This document shows, one piece after another, positions 35,871 to 45,221 of a DNA stretch of 64,000 nt. Below the pieces are notes generated by a model, which did no database searches, was not told the DNA's origin, and saw only the letters and a program-made list of their open reading frames with translations. Each line of letters starts with the position of its first letter. Position 1 is the first letter of the stretch. Position numbers and translations under genes: made by a program. Source of the stretch: Pseudoselenomonas ruminis (GTDB lineage Bacteria; Bacillota; Negativicutes; Selenomonadales; Selenomonadaceae). The DNA lies in the NCBI RefSeq assembly GCF_008271295.1, contig NZ_VTOY01000002.1, forward strand, positions 248,001 to 312,000, in the 5' to 3' direction.

Positions 35871-36120
35871 GAGCAGCCGACTCCTCAATCGTATCGACGG
35901 TTCGCGGCGCACCATTCATTTCTGCCAGCAGGGCGTTGTTTTCCTCCGCATCCTTCTCGTCGACAATCTGCATGGCAAACCCTGCATGTACGAGAACGAA
36001 ATCGCCAGGCTTTGCCTCTGGCAGCAGCATCATCGAAACCTCGCGGCTGACACCGGAAATCTCTACTTTACCAATGGCATTTTCTATTTCTAGCACTTTT
36101 GCTGGTACTGCAAGACACAT
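35863..36120 (-). CDS. hypC: Hydrogenase maturation chaperone HypC
   Basis: An 85-residue HypC/HupF protein starting MCLAVPAKVLEIE; Cys2 after Met removal binds the Fe cofactor and the large-subunit precursor. GDFVLVHAGFAMQIVDEKDAE is the typical C-terminal helix region. Located between the maturation protease and hypD. Confidence 0.97.
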   Translation of the reverse strand: MCLAVPAKVLEIENAIGKVEISGVSREVSMMLLPEAKPGDFVLVHAGFAMQIVDEKDAEENNALLAEMNGAPRTVDTIEESAAHD

Positions 36121-36121
36121 A

Positions 36122-36722
36122 TTACCGCTCCTTATCTTTCGTCCGGATAGCCTCTTCTGCTACCACGCCAAAATCCATCGCATCCGGAACCTCTTTTTTC
36201 TTTGGCTCAATCCCCCAGGCCCGAAGCTCTGCCAAGGCCTTTTCCACGACCTGGGGCAGCAGTTTCTGCATGCCCTCGGACAGTTCCACCCCGGCCTCCA
36301 GGTCATAAGGCTGCGCGCCCATAACGATGACTTCTGGTATCTTATGCCCCGTTACCGTAAGCAGTCCGAGGACATCCTGAATCCCCACTTCATGCGCAGA
36401 CAGTTTATCCTGGAAATGCTCCATGACATTATCATTGTGGAAACAAAACAGCGTTCCCGGTTCGGCCCCGCCATTGATCGAGTCAATGACCAGCAGTTTA
36501 TCCGTTCCGGTTATATACTGGGTAAGTTCGATTCCAAGCGTACCGCCATCGACGAGCTGGACATTTTCAGGAAACTCATAATGCGCATCGAGGTATTCCA
36601 CCACGCGCACGCCAAAGCCCTCGTCGCGCAGAATTACATTGCCCACCCCAAGAATCGTTACTTCCGACCGGTGCAGGACGTTGTCGATGCTCGAAACATG
36701 CTCCGAGCCATTACCAAATACA

Positions 36723-36730
<8 letters not shown>
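36122..36730 (-). CDS. hyaD: HyaD/HybD-type hydrogenase maturation endopeptidase
   Basis: A 202-residue protease that trims the large subunit C terminus after nickel is inserted. VTILGVGNVILRDEGFGVRVVE carries the first Ni-binding acidic residue, LLVIDSINGG the second, and KLSAHEVGIQDVLGLL the His. The extra N-terminal 24 residues and the C-terminal tail (KKKEVPDAMDFG) are longer than in E. coli HyaD. Its start overlaps the hypB end by 8 bases. Target is presumably HyaB at 38847. Confidence 0.93.
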
Positions 36731-37385
<655 letters not shown>

Positions 37386-37386
37386 G

Positions 37387-37728
37387 TCAGTCCACCTCCA
37401 AATACTCTACCTTCATTTCGCGTCCCGAAATCGTCGTAAGGACACCATCCTTACATTCCGGACACCAGAAATCATAATGCTCAATGTGGAATTCCTTGCC
37501 ACACTTGCTGCATTTTCCCATAAGGGGCACATCCTTGATGACGAGCTTTGCCCCCTCGGCAATCGTCCCCTTCACCAGCATATCAAACGAAAACCGCAGG
37601 GATTCCTGCTCCACACCAGACATCTCGCCGATGAGCAGTCCGACTTCGGCTATCCGCTTGGCTTCGTTTTGTTTGGCATAATCCAGGGCAATATCTAAGA
37701 TGCCCTCCGCCAGCGCCATTTCATGCAT
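37387..37728 (-). CDS. hypA: Hydrogenase nickel metallochaperone HypA
   Basis: A 113-residue HypA. MHEMALAEGIL begins with the nickel-binding Met-His-Glu, and CSKCGKEFHIEHYDFWCPEC is the CxxC-CxxC zinc site. It delivers nickel with HypB. AGGAGG lies 7 bases before the ATG. It ends one base before hypB begins. Confidence 0.97.
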   Translation of the reverse strand: MHEMALAEGILDIALDYAKQNEAKRIAEVGLLIGEMSGVEQESLRFSFDMLVKGTIAEGAKLVIKDVPLMGKCSKCGKEFHIEHYDFWCPECKDGVLTTISGREMKVEYLEVD

Positions 37729-37781
37729 AGTTTTTCCTCCTGCACCTCAAGGCCTCCTGCAGCCTATCTGTACATAACAAA

Positions 37782-37809
37782 GGGACCGCCGCATTATAGC
37801 AGCGGTCCC
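37782..37809 (-). terminator. Hairpin after the small Ni-motif gene
   Basis: Stem GGGACCGC / GCGGTCCC (8 bp) with a 12-base loop, 19 bases past the stop at 37829, followed by TTTGTT on the minus strand. It may partly separate structural from accessory hydrogenase genes by attenuating transcription. Confidence 0.65.
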
Positions 37810-37828
37810 CCTCATACTAACGCATCAA

Positions 37829-38071
37829 TTACAAAGCAGCCTCAAGACCACGTGCGCTGAATACACCGATGATATCCATAAGCTTTGTCTTGGCCGGTGC
37901 ATAATCTACCACCGTTTCGCCATCATGTGCATGGATATGGACAAAGAGCACGCCCGGAAGGCCCAGCAGAGCTTTCTCAACCTCTTTGGCGTTTTCTTCC
38001 GTATAGCCTTTTACAAAGAACTGGAGACGCGTATTGCCATTCGTCTCACCACAGCCGCATTCTTTACACAT
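37829..38071 (-). CDS. HMA-like small protein with HypB-type MCxxCGC nickel motif
   Basis: An 80-residue protein. It starts MCKECGCGETNG, the same pattern as the high-affinity nickel site at the N terminus of E. coli-type HypB. The rest (LQFFVKGYTEENAKEVEKAL, then VLFVHIHAHDGETVVDYAP) has the beta-alpha-beta-beta-alpha-beta rhythm of heavy-metal-associated domains but lacks their CxxC loop. AAGGAG lies 9 bases before ATG. Placed between hyaC and hypA, it could pass nickel to HypA/HypB; this is inference. Not a family I can name. Confidence 0.8.
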   Translation of the reverse strand: MCKECGCGETNGNTRLQFFVKGYTEENAKEVEKALLGLPGVLFVHIHAHDGETVVDYAPAKTKLMDIIGVFSARGLEAAL

Positions 38072-38109
38072 AATCTGATTCTCCTTTTGTCTGACTGATT
38101 GGTTACGTT

Positions 38110-38811
38110 TTATTTTGCCTCTTTCGGTGGCTCTACCTCATTGGCATCCTTCGGAACATGCTCCAGGAATTTCACCCCAGAGAACATGGAAGATGCCTCG
38201 CCTTCGGCCTCCATGATATCTGCCCGCAGTACCATGTAGACATGACCGATGGCAAAGAGGATGATGAGCCAGGCAACGATGTGATGTACCCAATGGGTCA
38301 TCATCTCACCGCCCAGGACTACATTGACCCAGCCGAAAAGCAGGCCGCCGATTTCCGACGGCTCCGTCATGTAGTACATCGCAAATCCCGTGAGGATTTC
38401 TACCAGTACCATTGCGTAGAGGCCGGCATACGAAGAACGTGCCAGCGGATTACGCAAAAACGGCGCATGACTCGGTTTCAAAAGCATGTAGTGGAGTGCT
38501 ACGTCAATCGTCTCACTGTAAAAGTGACCTTCCCATACGCGCGGGAAAAGGCGGTCACCCTTGTTCACGATGAAGCCATAGATGCGCAGGATAAACGCTG
38601 CACAGAAGGCAAACGCCGCGATAAAGTGGATATTTCTTACCCAGTCCATGGACATGGATGTGTAGGTCGGTTCAATGCCCAGCACAGTCACCGGTTTGGT
38701 AACCAGCAGTCCCGTGATGAACAGCACGACGATAGCCAGCACCATGATCCAATGGAAAATCCGCAAATACGGACTGAACAGGTAGTAGATTTTACGCTTT
38801 TCTTCTTTCAT
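38110..38811 (-). CDS. hyaC: Ni/Fe-hydrogenase b-type cytochrome subunit
   Basis: A 233-residue membrane cytochrome with four helices. YLRIFHWIMVLAIVVLFITG, RNIHFIAAFAFCAAFILRIYGF and THWVHHIVAWLIILFAIGHVYM carry the heme-ligating His residues of the HyaC/HupC family. It anchors the HyaAB dimer and passes electrons from hydrogen to the quinone pool. The C-terminal tail GVKFLEHVPKDANEVE is cytoplasmic. Confidence 0.95.
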   Translation of the reverse strand: MKEEKRKIYYLFSPYLRIFHWIMVLAIVVLFITGLLVTKPVTVLGIEPTYTSMSMDWVRNIHFIAAFAFCAAFILRIYGFIVNKGDRLFPRVWEGHFYSETIDVALHYMLLKPSHAPFLRNPLARSSYAGLYAMVLVEILTGFAMYYMTEPSEIGGLLFGWVNVVLGGEMMTHWVHHIVAWLIILFAIGHVYMVLRADIMEAEGEASSMFSGVKFLEHVPKDANEVEPPKEAK

Positions 38812-38846
38812 TCTACTGTTCCCTTCCTTTCCATCCGGTATCCGGC

Positions 38847-40760
38847 TTATTTCTCAACGTGCGTGCCAGAATACGGATCCGTGGTGATGACGTTTATCTT
38901 CTCGCCTTTCGCATTGAACATATGCGTTGCACAAGCCATGCACGGGTCGAAGGAACGGACGACCTTGACAATCTCGAGCGGCTTGTCCGGAACCTTGACC
39001 TGTGTGTCCATCATAGCCATCTCATAAGCGCCGTGGCCAGCCTTATCATCACGCGGGCAAGCACTCCAGGTCGTCGGAACGATGCACTGGTAGTTGTCCG
39101 TCTTGCCATCCTTGATGGCAATATAGTGGGACAGTGCCCCGCGCGGAGCCTCGTAGATGCCAACGCCTTCGCACTCTTTCGGCCAAGTTGACGGGTCCCA
39201 TTTCTCGTTGCTCGCGACTTTCGTATCGCCAGTCTTGAGGTTGGCAATGAGCTTGTCGAAGAAGTACTTGTTGATCTCGGCAGCCAGCTGGCAGTCGAGT
39301 GCACGGGCAGCCGTACGGCCGACCATCGTCGGGAGCCAGACTTCCGGAGCCAGGCCGAGGACCTTCGATACGGCATCGATCTGATCCATCATCATTTTCT
39401 CCGCCCAAGTCAGCTCGCCGAGCAAGCCCTTCTTAGCCTTGACATAGATAATGATATAGCGGGCCAGCGGACCGACCTCGCAGAGCTTGCCATTCCATTT
39501 CGGCGTCTTGAGCCAGGAGTACTTGCCCGTCTCATTGAGAGCCTTCCACTCGGTAGCCGAGCCCTCTTTCGGCCCCGTGTATTTCGGCGAGGTGACGCCA
39601 TCCCACGGGTTCAGTGCAGCTTCGCTCTTAGCCGGATACTCGTACCAAGAGTGATCGACGCTCTCGGTAAATACCTTGCGGTCCGCAAAATCCTCGCCAT
39701 TGACCTCGGTGACTTTGCAGCCAGCGAGCCCCTTACCGAAGTCTTCAACAACACCATTGCAGCGGATCAGCAGGTTCTTGAAGAAGCCACCGTTCTTCGT
39801 GCCGCTGAACGGCTCTTCCGGATAAGCACCATAGCCGAGCACGCAGGTCTTGGCCATACCACCGCCATCGACACGGCCAGCTTTGACGTAAGCAGAGCCG
39901 ATCGCCAGAAGATCCGGCAGATAATAGTTGTTGACCAGTGAACGGCCCATGTTGATAGCACGATCGACGATGTCGAGGCGGGCCGTATTGACCGGTGCAT
40001 TGCCGTCCTCCAGCGAGATGGAGCACGGCATACCGCCGACAACATAGTGCGGATGCGGGTTCTTGCCGCCGAAGATGACGTGCGGCGTAACCAGCTCACG
40101 CTGCTTGTCGAGCATCTCGAGATAGTGAGCTACAGCCAGGAGATGAACCTCTGGCGGCAGCAGTTTGTAATCCGGATGGTCCCACCAATTTGCCGAGAAA
40201 ATGCCGAGCTGGCCGCTCTCGACAATAGCCTTGACCTTTTCCTGGATCTGCGCAAAATACTGCGGCGTGGCAGCCGGGAAATCATGCTCAAAAGCCTCCG
40301 TTACCGACGTGCCCGGAGCACGGAAGGGAAGCTTATAGGTATTCAAGACAGTATTCTGCAGGTTAGCGGTAGCAATGGGGTCAGCGGCAGCTGCCTCCAG
40401 CGGACTTACCCAGTCCAGGGCATGCAGATGGTAAAAATGGACAATGTGGTCCTGTACCGTCAGCGTAGCTGCCATGATGTTGCGGATATAATGAGCGTTC
40501 TTCGGAATCGTGATGCCCAGAGCATCCTCCACCGCACGGACAGCTCCCAAGGCATGGGCCGTCGTGCAAACGCCGCAAATGCGCTGGATATATGCCCAAG
40601 CATCACGCGGATCACGGTCCTTCATGACGAGCTCAAGACCGCGCCATGCTGTACCGGACGAAAGGGCATCGGTTACCTTGCCCGTTGCTTCATCTACCTG
40701 AACCTCAACACGAAGATGACCTTCGATACGGGTTACCGGATCTACTACTACGTGTTTCAT
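38847..40760 (-). CDS. hyaB: [NiFe] hydrogenase large subunit (group 1)
   Basis: A 637-residue catalytic subunit. RICGVCTTAH (Cys62, Cys65) and SFDPCMACATH (Cys607, Cys610) provide the four nickel ligands. The 24 residues after His613 (MFNAKGEKIN onward) form the C-terminal extension removed by HyaD once the metal centre is complete. PVTRIEGHLRVEV at the N terminus is the L0 motif. The ATG directly abuts the hyaA stop codon. It oxidises H2 on the outer face of the membrane. Confidence 0.98.
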   Translation of the reverse strand: MKHVVVDPVTRIEGHLRVEVQVDEATGKVTDALSSGTAWRGLELVMKDRDPRDAWAYIQRICGVCTTAHALGAVRAVEDALGITIPKNAHYIRNIMAATLTVQDHIVHFYHLHALDWVSPLEAAAADPIATANLQNTVLNTYKLPFRAPGTSVTEAFEHDFPAATPQYFAQIQEKVKAIVESGQLGIFSANWWDHPDYKLLPPEVHLLAVAHYLEMLDKQRELVTPHVIFGGKNPHPHYVVGGMPCSISLEDGNAPVNTARLDIVDRAINMGRSLVNNYYLPDLLAIGSAYVKAGRVDGGGMAKTCVLGYGAYPEEPFSGTKNGGFFKNLLIRCNGVVEDFGKGLAGCKVTEVNGEDFADRKVFTESVDHSWYEYPAKSEAALNPWDGVTSPKYTGPKEGSATEWKALNETGKYSWLKTPKWNGKLCEVGPLARYIIIYVKAKKGLLGELTWAEKMMMDQIDAVSKVLGLAPEVWLPTMVGRTAARALDCQLAAEINKYFFDKLIANLKTGDTKVASNEKWDPSTWPKECEGVGIYEAPRGALSHYIAIKDGKTDNYQCIVPTTWSACPRDDKAGHGAYEMAMMDTQVKVPDKPLEIVKVVRSFDPCMACATHMFNAKGEKINVITTDPYSGTHVEK

Positions 40761-41855
40761 TTATTCTTCACCTGCTCCCTCGTTCTTCTTTTCATCAGCA
40801 ATGCGTTTTTTCTTCTGAACAACGCTTGCCGCGGCATGACCGGCGACACCGACTGCCGTAGCGGCAGCCATGACAGCACCGATCTGATCGACATCACCGA
40901 TTGGCTGGCCGAATTTCGGCAGACGCTCGGTCATCGCACCATCATCCCAGAAGTGCGCGTTGGAGCAGCCGATGCACGGAGCACCGGACTGGATGGGGTA
41001 GCTCATGCCCTGGAACCAGCGCAGATTGCCGCAGGAGTTATACGTCTCCGGACCGCGGCAGCCCAGCTTGTAGAGGCACCAGCCAGCCTTAGCGCCAGCA
41101 TCATCAAAGCTTTCTGCAAACATGCCGGCATCAAAGAACGGACGGCGATAGCAAGTATCATGAATACGGTTGCCATAGAACTGTTTCGGACGGCCTTCGC
41201 CATCAAGGGGCGGAACCGTCCCAAACAGGGCGATATGCATGACGACACCCGTCATGACTTCCGGAATCGGCGGGCAGCCCGGAACATTTACCACCGGCGT
41301 GCCGCCAGTGAAATACCCGATCCCCGAAGATCCCGTCGGATTTGGTTTTGCAGCCTGGATACCGCCAGATACGGCACAGGTGCCATACGCGATAACTGCT
41401 TTCGCATTCTGAGCCGCATGCTGAAGCAGATGCGTGAAGGTGTGTCCGCCGGACATGCAGTATACCCCGTTGTCCTTCGTGCAGGCAGCACCCTCAACGC
41501 AAAGGATATAGTTTCCTTTGTACTTCTCAATAGTCTCCTCAAGATGCGCTTCAAACGGAGCACCGGATGCAGCGCTCAGCAGATGGTCATACTCCAGAGC
41601 AATCTGGCTCAATACCAAGTCAGATGCCAGCGGTGCACCGGAACGGATGAACGATTCATCACACCCCGTGCACTCATGACCATGAATCCAAACGACTACC
41701 GGCAGCGGTTTCTGTTCCGCAGCCTCAACGACCTTCGATACCTGATCTGTGCTGAGTCCCATCAGAGACGTCAGCGCGACGCAGCTCTTGACGAACGTGC
41801 GGCGGCTCATGCCTTTTTTGAGATATAAATCCCACATACTCTCCCGTTTGTCCAC
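40761..41855 (-). CDS. hyaA: [NiFe] hydrogenase small subunit with Tat signal
   Basis: A 364-residue electron-transfer subunit. SRRTFVK at residues 17-23 is a twin-arginine signal, exporting the folded dimer. HGHECTGCDESF and later Cys groups (GWCLYKLGC, NSCGNLRW, GAPCIGC) bind three Fe-S clusters. The two positions that are Cys in oxygen-tolerant Hyd-1 types are Gly here (ECTGC and CAVSGG), suggesting an oxygen-sensitive enzyme. A C-terminal helix (IGAVMAAATAVGVAGHAAASVV) anchors it. Start is GTG 41855 with AGGAGG 7 bases ahead. Confidence 0.97.
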   Translation of the reverse strand: MDKRESMWDLYLKKGMSRRTFVKSCVALTSLMGLSTDQVSKVVEAAEQKPLPVVVWIHGHECTGCDESFIRSGAPLASDLVLSQIALEYDHLLSAASGAPFEAHLEETIEKYKGNYILCVEGAACTKDNGVYCMSGGHTFTHLLQHAAQNAKAVIAYGTCAVSGGIQAAKPNPTGSSGIGYFTGGTPVVNVPGCPPIPEVMTGVVMHIALFGTVPPLDGEGRPKQFYGNRIHDTCYRRPFFDAGMFAESFDDAGAKAGWCLYKLGCRGPETYNSCGNLRWFQGMSYPIQSGAPCIGCSNAHFWDDGAMTERLPKFGQPIGDVDQIGAVMAAATAVGVAGHAAASVVQKKKRIADEKKNEGAGEE

Positions 41856-42151
41856 TTTTTTACCTCCTCATTATTATCCGTATGGATACTTGCATATAGA
41901 ATCCCTCAGACTGATGGCTCAATATCAGCCGGCAGAAGGTACCCAACAAGATACTTCCATTATACGCTCATAAAAAATAAAAAACTACAATTAAAGTCAC
42001 ATGCATGTATAGATATTACTAATAAGGGTATAGGAAAAAAGATTAACCCTCCCTAGGGGATTCATACTTGTCTTATTTTCTTTCGCCATCCAGGGGAAAT
42101 TTTCCTGCTTACAGCAATAAGAAATAGAAAAAAACGCAGCTAAAAAATAAC
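41856..42151 (-). promoter_or_regulatory. Hydrogenase operon leader and promoter region
   Basis: This 296-bp stretch has no gene. On the minus strand TATAAT (41959-41964) is a good -10 about 100 bases before hyaA; a TTGTAG (41985-41990) lies 20 bases further, a weak -35. A partial dyad CTGAT-N8-ATCAG lies at 41908-41925 in the leader and could bind a regulator. No clear FNR box is present. The distal part (42000-42151) is AT-rich without clear signals. Confidence 0.45.
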
Positions 42152-42655
42152 TCAATTCATCGCAGAAATCATCGTTTTCCAATCAACCGCCCTGCCATCC
42201 AAAAGAACTTCCTCCAGAGATTCCCCCACATAGCGAAGCTTCAGCGAGAAAAAGTCCGAGCGCGTTTCGAGCAAGCGGAAGAAAATCTTGTCTCCCTCCC
42301 AAACGGGAAGTTCATAAACCTTGCGCTTGTCAATCCATTCCAAAGTCCCTTCATCACATTCCCCGATTTCCCCTTCGAAGCCCGTGGCCGTATAGAGAAA
42401 CATATACTCGGTCTGCCAGCGGTCCGAAATAAAGGTGATGATGCCGCGCAATTTATAATCGGTCAGCTCGAGACTCGTTTCTTCCCGGCACTCGCGCAGC
42501 AGACATTCCTCCGGACATTCATCCGCTTCAAAATGACCGCCAATGCCGACCCATTTGTCCTTGTTGATGTCCTTTTCCTTTTTCACACGGTGCATCATCA
42601 GATACTTTCCCGCGCGTTCGATATAACAAAGCGTGGTCTGATTGCTTTTTGCCAA
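42152..42655 (-). CDS. Nudix hydrolase
   Basis: A 167-residue Nudix protein. The box G-x5-E-x7-REUxEExGU is intact: GGHFEADE, then CLLRECREETSLEL. It resembles MutT/8-oxo-dGTP-type enzymes of about 160 residues (WVGIGGHFE at the start of the box), so a nucleotide-cleaning role is possible. Ends 3' of larE with one base between the two genes. Confidence 0.9.
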   Translation of the reverse strand: MAKSNQTTLCYIERAGKYLMMHRVKKEKDINKDKWVGIGGHFEADECPEECLLRECREETSLELTDYKLRGIITFISDRWQTEYMFLYTATGFEGEIGECDEGTLEWIDKRKVYELPVWEGDKIFFRLLETRSDFFSLKLRYVGESLEEVLLDGRAVDWKTMISAMN

Positions 42656-42656
42656 C

Positions 42657-43481
42657 TTATTTTCCCCCGATTTTCAAACTCTCATTCATGCTGCCCGTCC
42701 GATAGCCCTGCATATCCATGGTTACATAGTCAAAGCCGATTTTTTGGAAGGCGGCCACGATTTCACGCCGGATTTCCGGCTCCATAAAACGGCCGATTTC
42801 ATCCGGCAGCAATTCAATCCGGGCAAGATTGCCATGGCGGCGCACACGGAACTGCCGGACGCCCTTGCTCATGAGATATTCCTCCGCCCGGTTGACCTCC
42901 AGCAGTTTCTCCGCCGAAAGTTCCTCCCCATAGACGAATCGCGATGCCAGGCAGGCAAACGACGGCTTATTCCAGGTAGGCAGCCCCATTTCTTCCGAAA
43001 GGCTGCGGATATCCTGTTTTCCCATACCGGCATGGTAAAGCGGGCTTTTTATCGCCAGTTCCTGAAGTGCCCGCCGTCCCGGCCGGTAGTCGCCGTCATC
43101 ATCGCGATTAGAGCCATCCACCACAAAATTCAGCCCATTTTGCCCGGCCAGCTCCTTAAACTGGCTAAACAGTGCATGCTTGCAGCGATAGCAGCGGTCT
43201 TCGGGATTCATGCGAATGCCGTCAAGGGCCAGCACATCAAAGTTTTTTATGATATGGCGCACGCCTTCTTGTTGTGCAAACGCCTTTGCTTCCTCCACAT
43301 CGCGATCCGGCACAAACACCGACGAAGCGGTAACCGCCACGCACTTCTCCCCAAGGGTCTCATGGGCCACCCGCAGCAGGAACGTCGAGTCCACACCGCC
43401 GGAAAACGCCACCATCACGCTGCCCAATTCCCGCAAATATGCTTTTAAATTCACTAATTTCTCGTACAAATTGTTATCCAT
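42657..43481 (-). CDS. larE: ATP-dependent sacrificial sulfur transferase LarE
   Basis: A 274-residue PP-loop enzyme. MVAFSGGVDSTFLLRVA is the ATP pyrophosphatase loop; EDRCYRCKHALF and PSFACLASRFVYGE are LarE motifs, the latter holding the sulfur-donor Cys. LarE adds sulfur to the nickel-pincer nucleotide cofactor of lactate racemase. ATG 43481 has AGAGG 5 bases upstream; an ATG at 43508 lacks a site. larA, larB and larC are not in the window. Confidence 0.92.
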   Translation of the reverse strand: MDNNLYEKLVNLKAYLRELGSVMVAFSGGVDSTFLLRVAHETLGEKCVAVTASSVFVPDRDVEEAKAFAQQEGVRHIIKNFDVLALDGIRMNPEDRCYRCKHALFSQFKELAGQNGLNFVVDGSNRDDDGDYRPGRRALQELAIKSPLYHAGMGKQDIRSLSEEMGLPTWNKPSFACLASRFVYGEELSAEKLLEVNRAEEYLMSKGVRQFRVRRHGNLARIELLPDEIGRFMEPEIRREIVAAFQKIGFDYVTMDMQGYRTGSMNESLKIGGK

Positions 43482-43504
43482 GTTTTCCTCTTTCTTTTCC
43501 ATCG

Positions 43505-44563
43505 TCATTCAGCCAGCGAAAAATCCTGCTGGACCTGCTGCAGCATCTCATCAAAACCATGCGCGGTTCTAAGCTGCAGGCGGCGGTCGCAAATCATGCC
43601 GCGTACTTCTGTCGGCAATTTTCCCAAGAAGGCCTTTCCTTCTTCCGGTCCTAAGACAAAGACCGCCGTCGTCAGCAAATCCGAAATCATACCAGCATCC
43701 GGCAAACTGCCATCTACAACAATCGTATCGCTGACAGCACCGCTATTGGCCGGCCGGCCCGTCCGCGGGTCAAGGATATGATGGTAGCGGACGCCAGCCT
43801 GTTCAAAAAAGCGCTCATAATCTCCCGAGGTGGATAAGGCCGCATTGGATAGTTCCACTACCCCCAAGCGGCTTTCTTTGTCCTCACTTCGCGGATGGCG
43901 GATGCCCACGCGCCAGCTTCCACCTTTGGTATTTTTCCCCAGCGCGTAAATCGAACTTGCGCCAAGATTTATGAGGCCATCTCTGATGCCGTATTGCTCA
44001 TAAATCTTGCGCACCTCATCGGCGGCAAAGCCCTTGGCTATCCCACCGAGGTCAAGGCTCATTCCCGGTTCCCGCAGCCGGGCGCACTTCGTTTCCGGAT
44101 CTAGCTCCAATTTCTGCCAGCCGGTTTTCGCCTTTGCCTGTGCCAGTTCAGTCTCCGTGGGAACTTTTGCCTTGTCCGTTCCTATCCCCCATAGTTCTAC
44201 GAGCGGCCCGGCCGTCACATCCCAAGCACCATCGCTGATCCGGCTGTATTCCTGCGATACCTCGAGCATGTGGAAGACTTCCGGGTGAAGCGGAATCCAC
44301 GCACCGTTACCCGCGGCATCTGCCAATTTTTTCAGGTCACTATTCTCTCCGTGTAGGCTGGCCATCCCATCGATTTCCTGAAGCCTCACGATGCTTTCCC
44401 GCACGGCAGCATCGGCCTTTTCGCCAACCGCCGTCAGCGTCACCACGGTATCCATGACCATGACCGTCTTCTGAACGGGTTCTTTTCTCCCACAGCCCGT
44501 CAATAAAACGGTCCCCATCACCAGCAGCAAAACGATACCTGCCGCCAGCCAAAGTTTCCGCAT
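43505..44563 (-). CDS. apbE: FAD:protein FMN transferase (ApbE lipoprotein)
   Basis: A 352-residue lipoprotein: signal LLVMGTVLLTGCGRKEP has a lipobox Cys. Family marks are MDTVVTLTAVG, SLDLGGIAKGFAADEV, LINLGASSIYALG and HHILDPRTGRPAN; Asp/Thr of the SDLLTTAVFVLG segment bind Mg. It links FMN to Thr residues of exported or membrane redox proteins such as Rnf/Nqr subunits. GGAGG lies 9 bases before ATG. Confidence 0.95.
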   Translation of the reverse strand: MRKLWLAAGIVLLLVMGTVLLTGCGRKEPVQKTVMVMDTVVTLTAVGEKADAAVRESIVRLQEIDGMASLHGENSDLKKLADAAGNGAWIPLHPEVFHMLEVSQEYSRISDGAWDVTAGPLVELWGIGTDKAKVPTETELAQAKAKTGWQKLELDPETKCARLREPGMSLDLGGIAKGFAADEVRKIYEQYGIRDGLINLGASSIYALGKNTKGGSWRVGIRHPRSEDKESRLGVVELSNAALSTSGDYERFFEQAGVRYHHILDPRTGRPANSGAVSDTIVVDGSLPDAGMISDLLTTAVFVLGPEEGKAFLGKLPTEVRGMICDRRLQLRTAHGFDEMLQQVQQDFSLAE

Positions 44564-44596
44564 AGCCGCCCACCTCCTAATAAATCATTATTTTTA

Positions 44597-44633
44597 TTAT
44601 AACGCCATTGTTCAAATTTTGCCGCAGGCAAAA
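44597..44633. repeat. Dispersed repeat copy 2
   Basis: TATAACGCCATTGTTCAAAT plus the TTTTGCC-GCA-GGCAAAA palindrome, just upstream of apbE. On the minus strand it supplies TATAAT-like bases 35 bases before the apbE start, so it may act as promoter. The surrounding gap 44564-44879 contains this copy, copy 3 and no gene. Confidence 0.6.
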
Positions 44634-44734
44634 AATTCTTCTTAGCGTTTCAACGAGGCAGGAGTTTTTTCCTCATCGCCTCCCCTTACGTTCACGGCCC
44701 CAGCTATAGCGCCGACAGAACATCTTATTCCGAG

Positions 44735-44771
44735 TTATAACGCCATTGTTCAAATTTTGCCGCATGCAAAA
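44735..44771. repeat. Dispersed repeat copy 3
   Basis: TATAACGCCATTGTTCAAAT is identical to copy 2, followed by TTTTGC-CGCAT-GCAAAA. Similarity continues downstream in patches to a shared GGCAGGA-T-run (44658 and 44813), so the repeat unit may be near 90 bp. Confidence 0.6.
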
Positions 44772-44879
44772 TATTCCTCTTAAAAAGAATCTTTTTCTCA
44801 TGACAAAAAGTGGCAGGAATTTTCGCACAACGAGCGAAATATTAATAGTATCATAATAAACAATAAGGGAAGTGATGAT

Positions 44880-45155
44880 ATGAATATTCGCCTGCACGCT
44901 GACAAATTAGCTTATTTTTTTATCGCCTTTGCGATTTATCTTTTGATTCGCGCTTTTGCTACGGCACTCATGATTCCGCTCGTCAACGTACTGCTCTATG
45001 TTTCTATCGCTACATCACTTCTTGCCAGCAACGTTCCTCGTGTCATTGACATCCCGTTGCATTACGCGTACCCGATACGTTGCGTCGAATTCTTCACCTT
45101 CGGCATCGCCATCGTCTGCTTTATCGTGCTTTGCCTGAAACACATTTGGATATAA
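44880..45155 (+). CDS. Small membrane protein of unknown function
   Basis: A 91-residue plus-strand protein with about three hydrophobic segments (LAYFFIAFAIYLLIRAFATA, LVNVLLYVSIATSLLAS, CVEFFTFGIAIVCFIVLCL). GGGAAG lies about 8 bases before ATG and a strong terminator follows within 15 bases, so it is its own transcript. No family recognised. Confidence 0.65.
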   Translation: MNIRLHADKLAYFFIAFAIYLLIRAFATALMIPLVNVLLYVSIATSLLASNVPRVIDIPLHYAYPIRCVEFFTFGIAIVCFIVLCLKHIWI

Positions 45156-45167
45156 TAGCTAACAAGT

Positions 45168-45213
45168 AAAAGCCACCCCGTTGACCTGACTACATCAACG
45201 GGGTGGCTTTTTT
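45168..45213. terminator. Bidirectional intrinsic terminator
   Basis: A 16-bp perfect stem (45169-45184 with 45195-45210, core GCCACCCCGTTGA) with a 10-base loop and T-runs on both strands. It serves the plus-strand membrane gene and the convergent kor operon. Confidence 0.92.
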
Positions 45214-45221
45214 ACTATCCT

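Noticed and set aside
40047-41828. 593-codon plus-strand open frame
   Set aside because: Antisense to hyaB and hyaA; composition-driven, with no motifs or start signals.
40761-41855. Oxygen-tolerant (Hyd-1 type) hydrogenase
   Set aside because: The two extra Cys positions of the proximal cluster are Gly here.
44673-44897. 74-codon minus-strand frame
   Set aside because: Covers repeat copy 3 and the promoter of the plus-strand membrane gene; no supporting signal.
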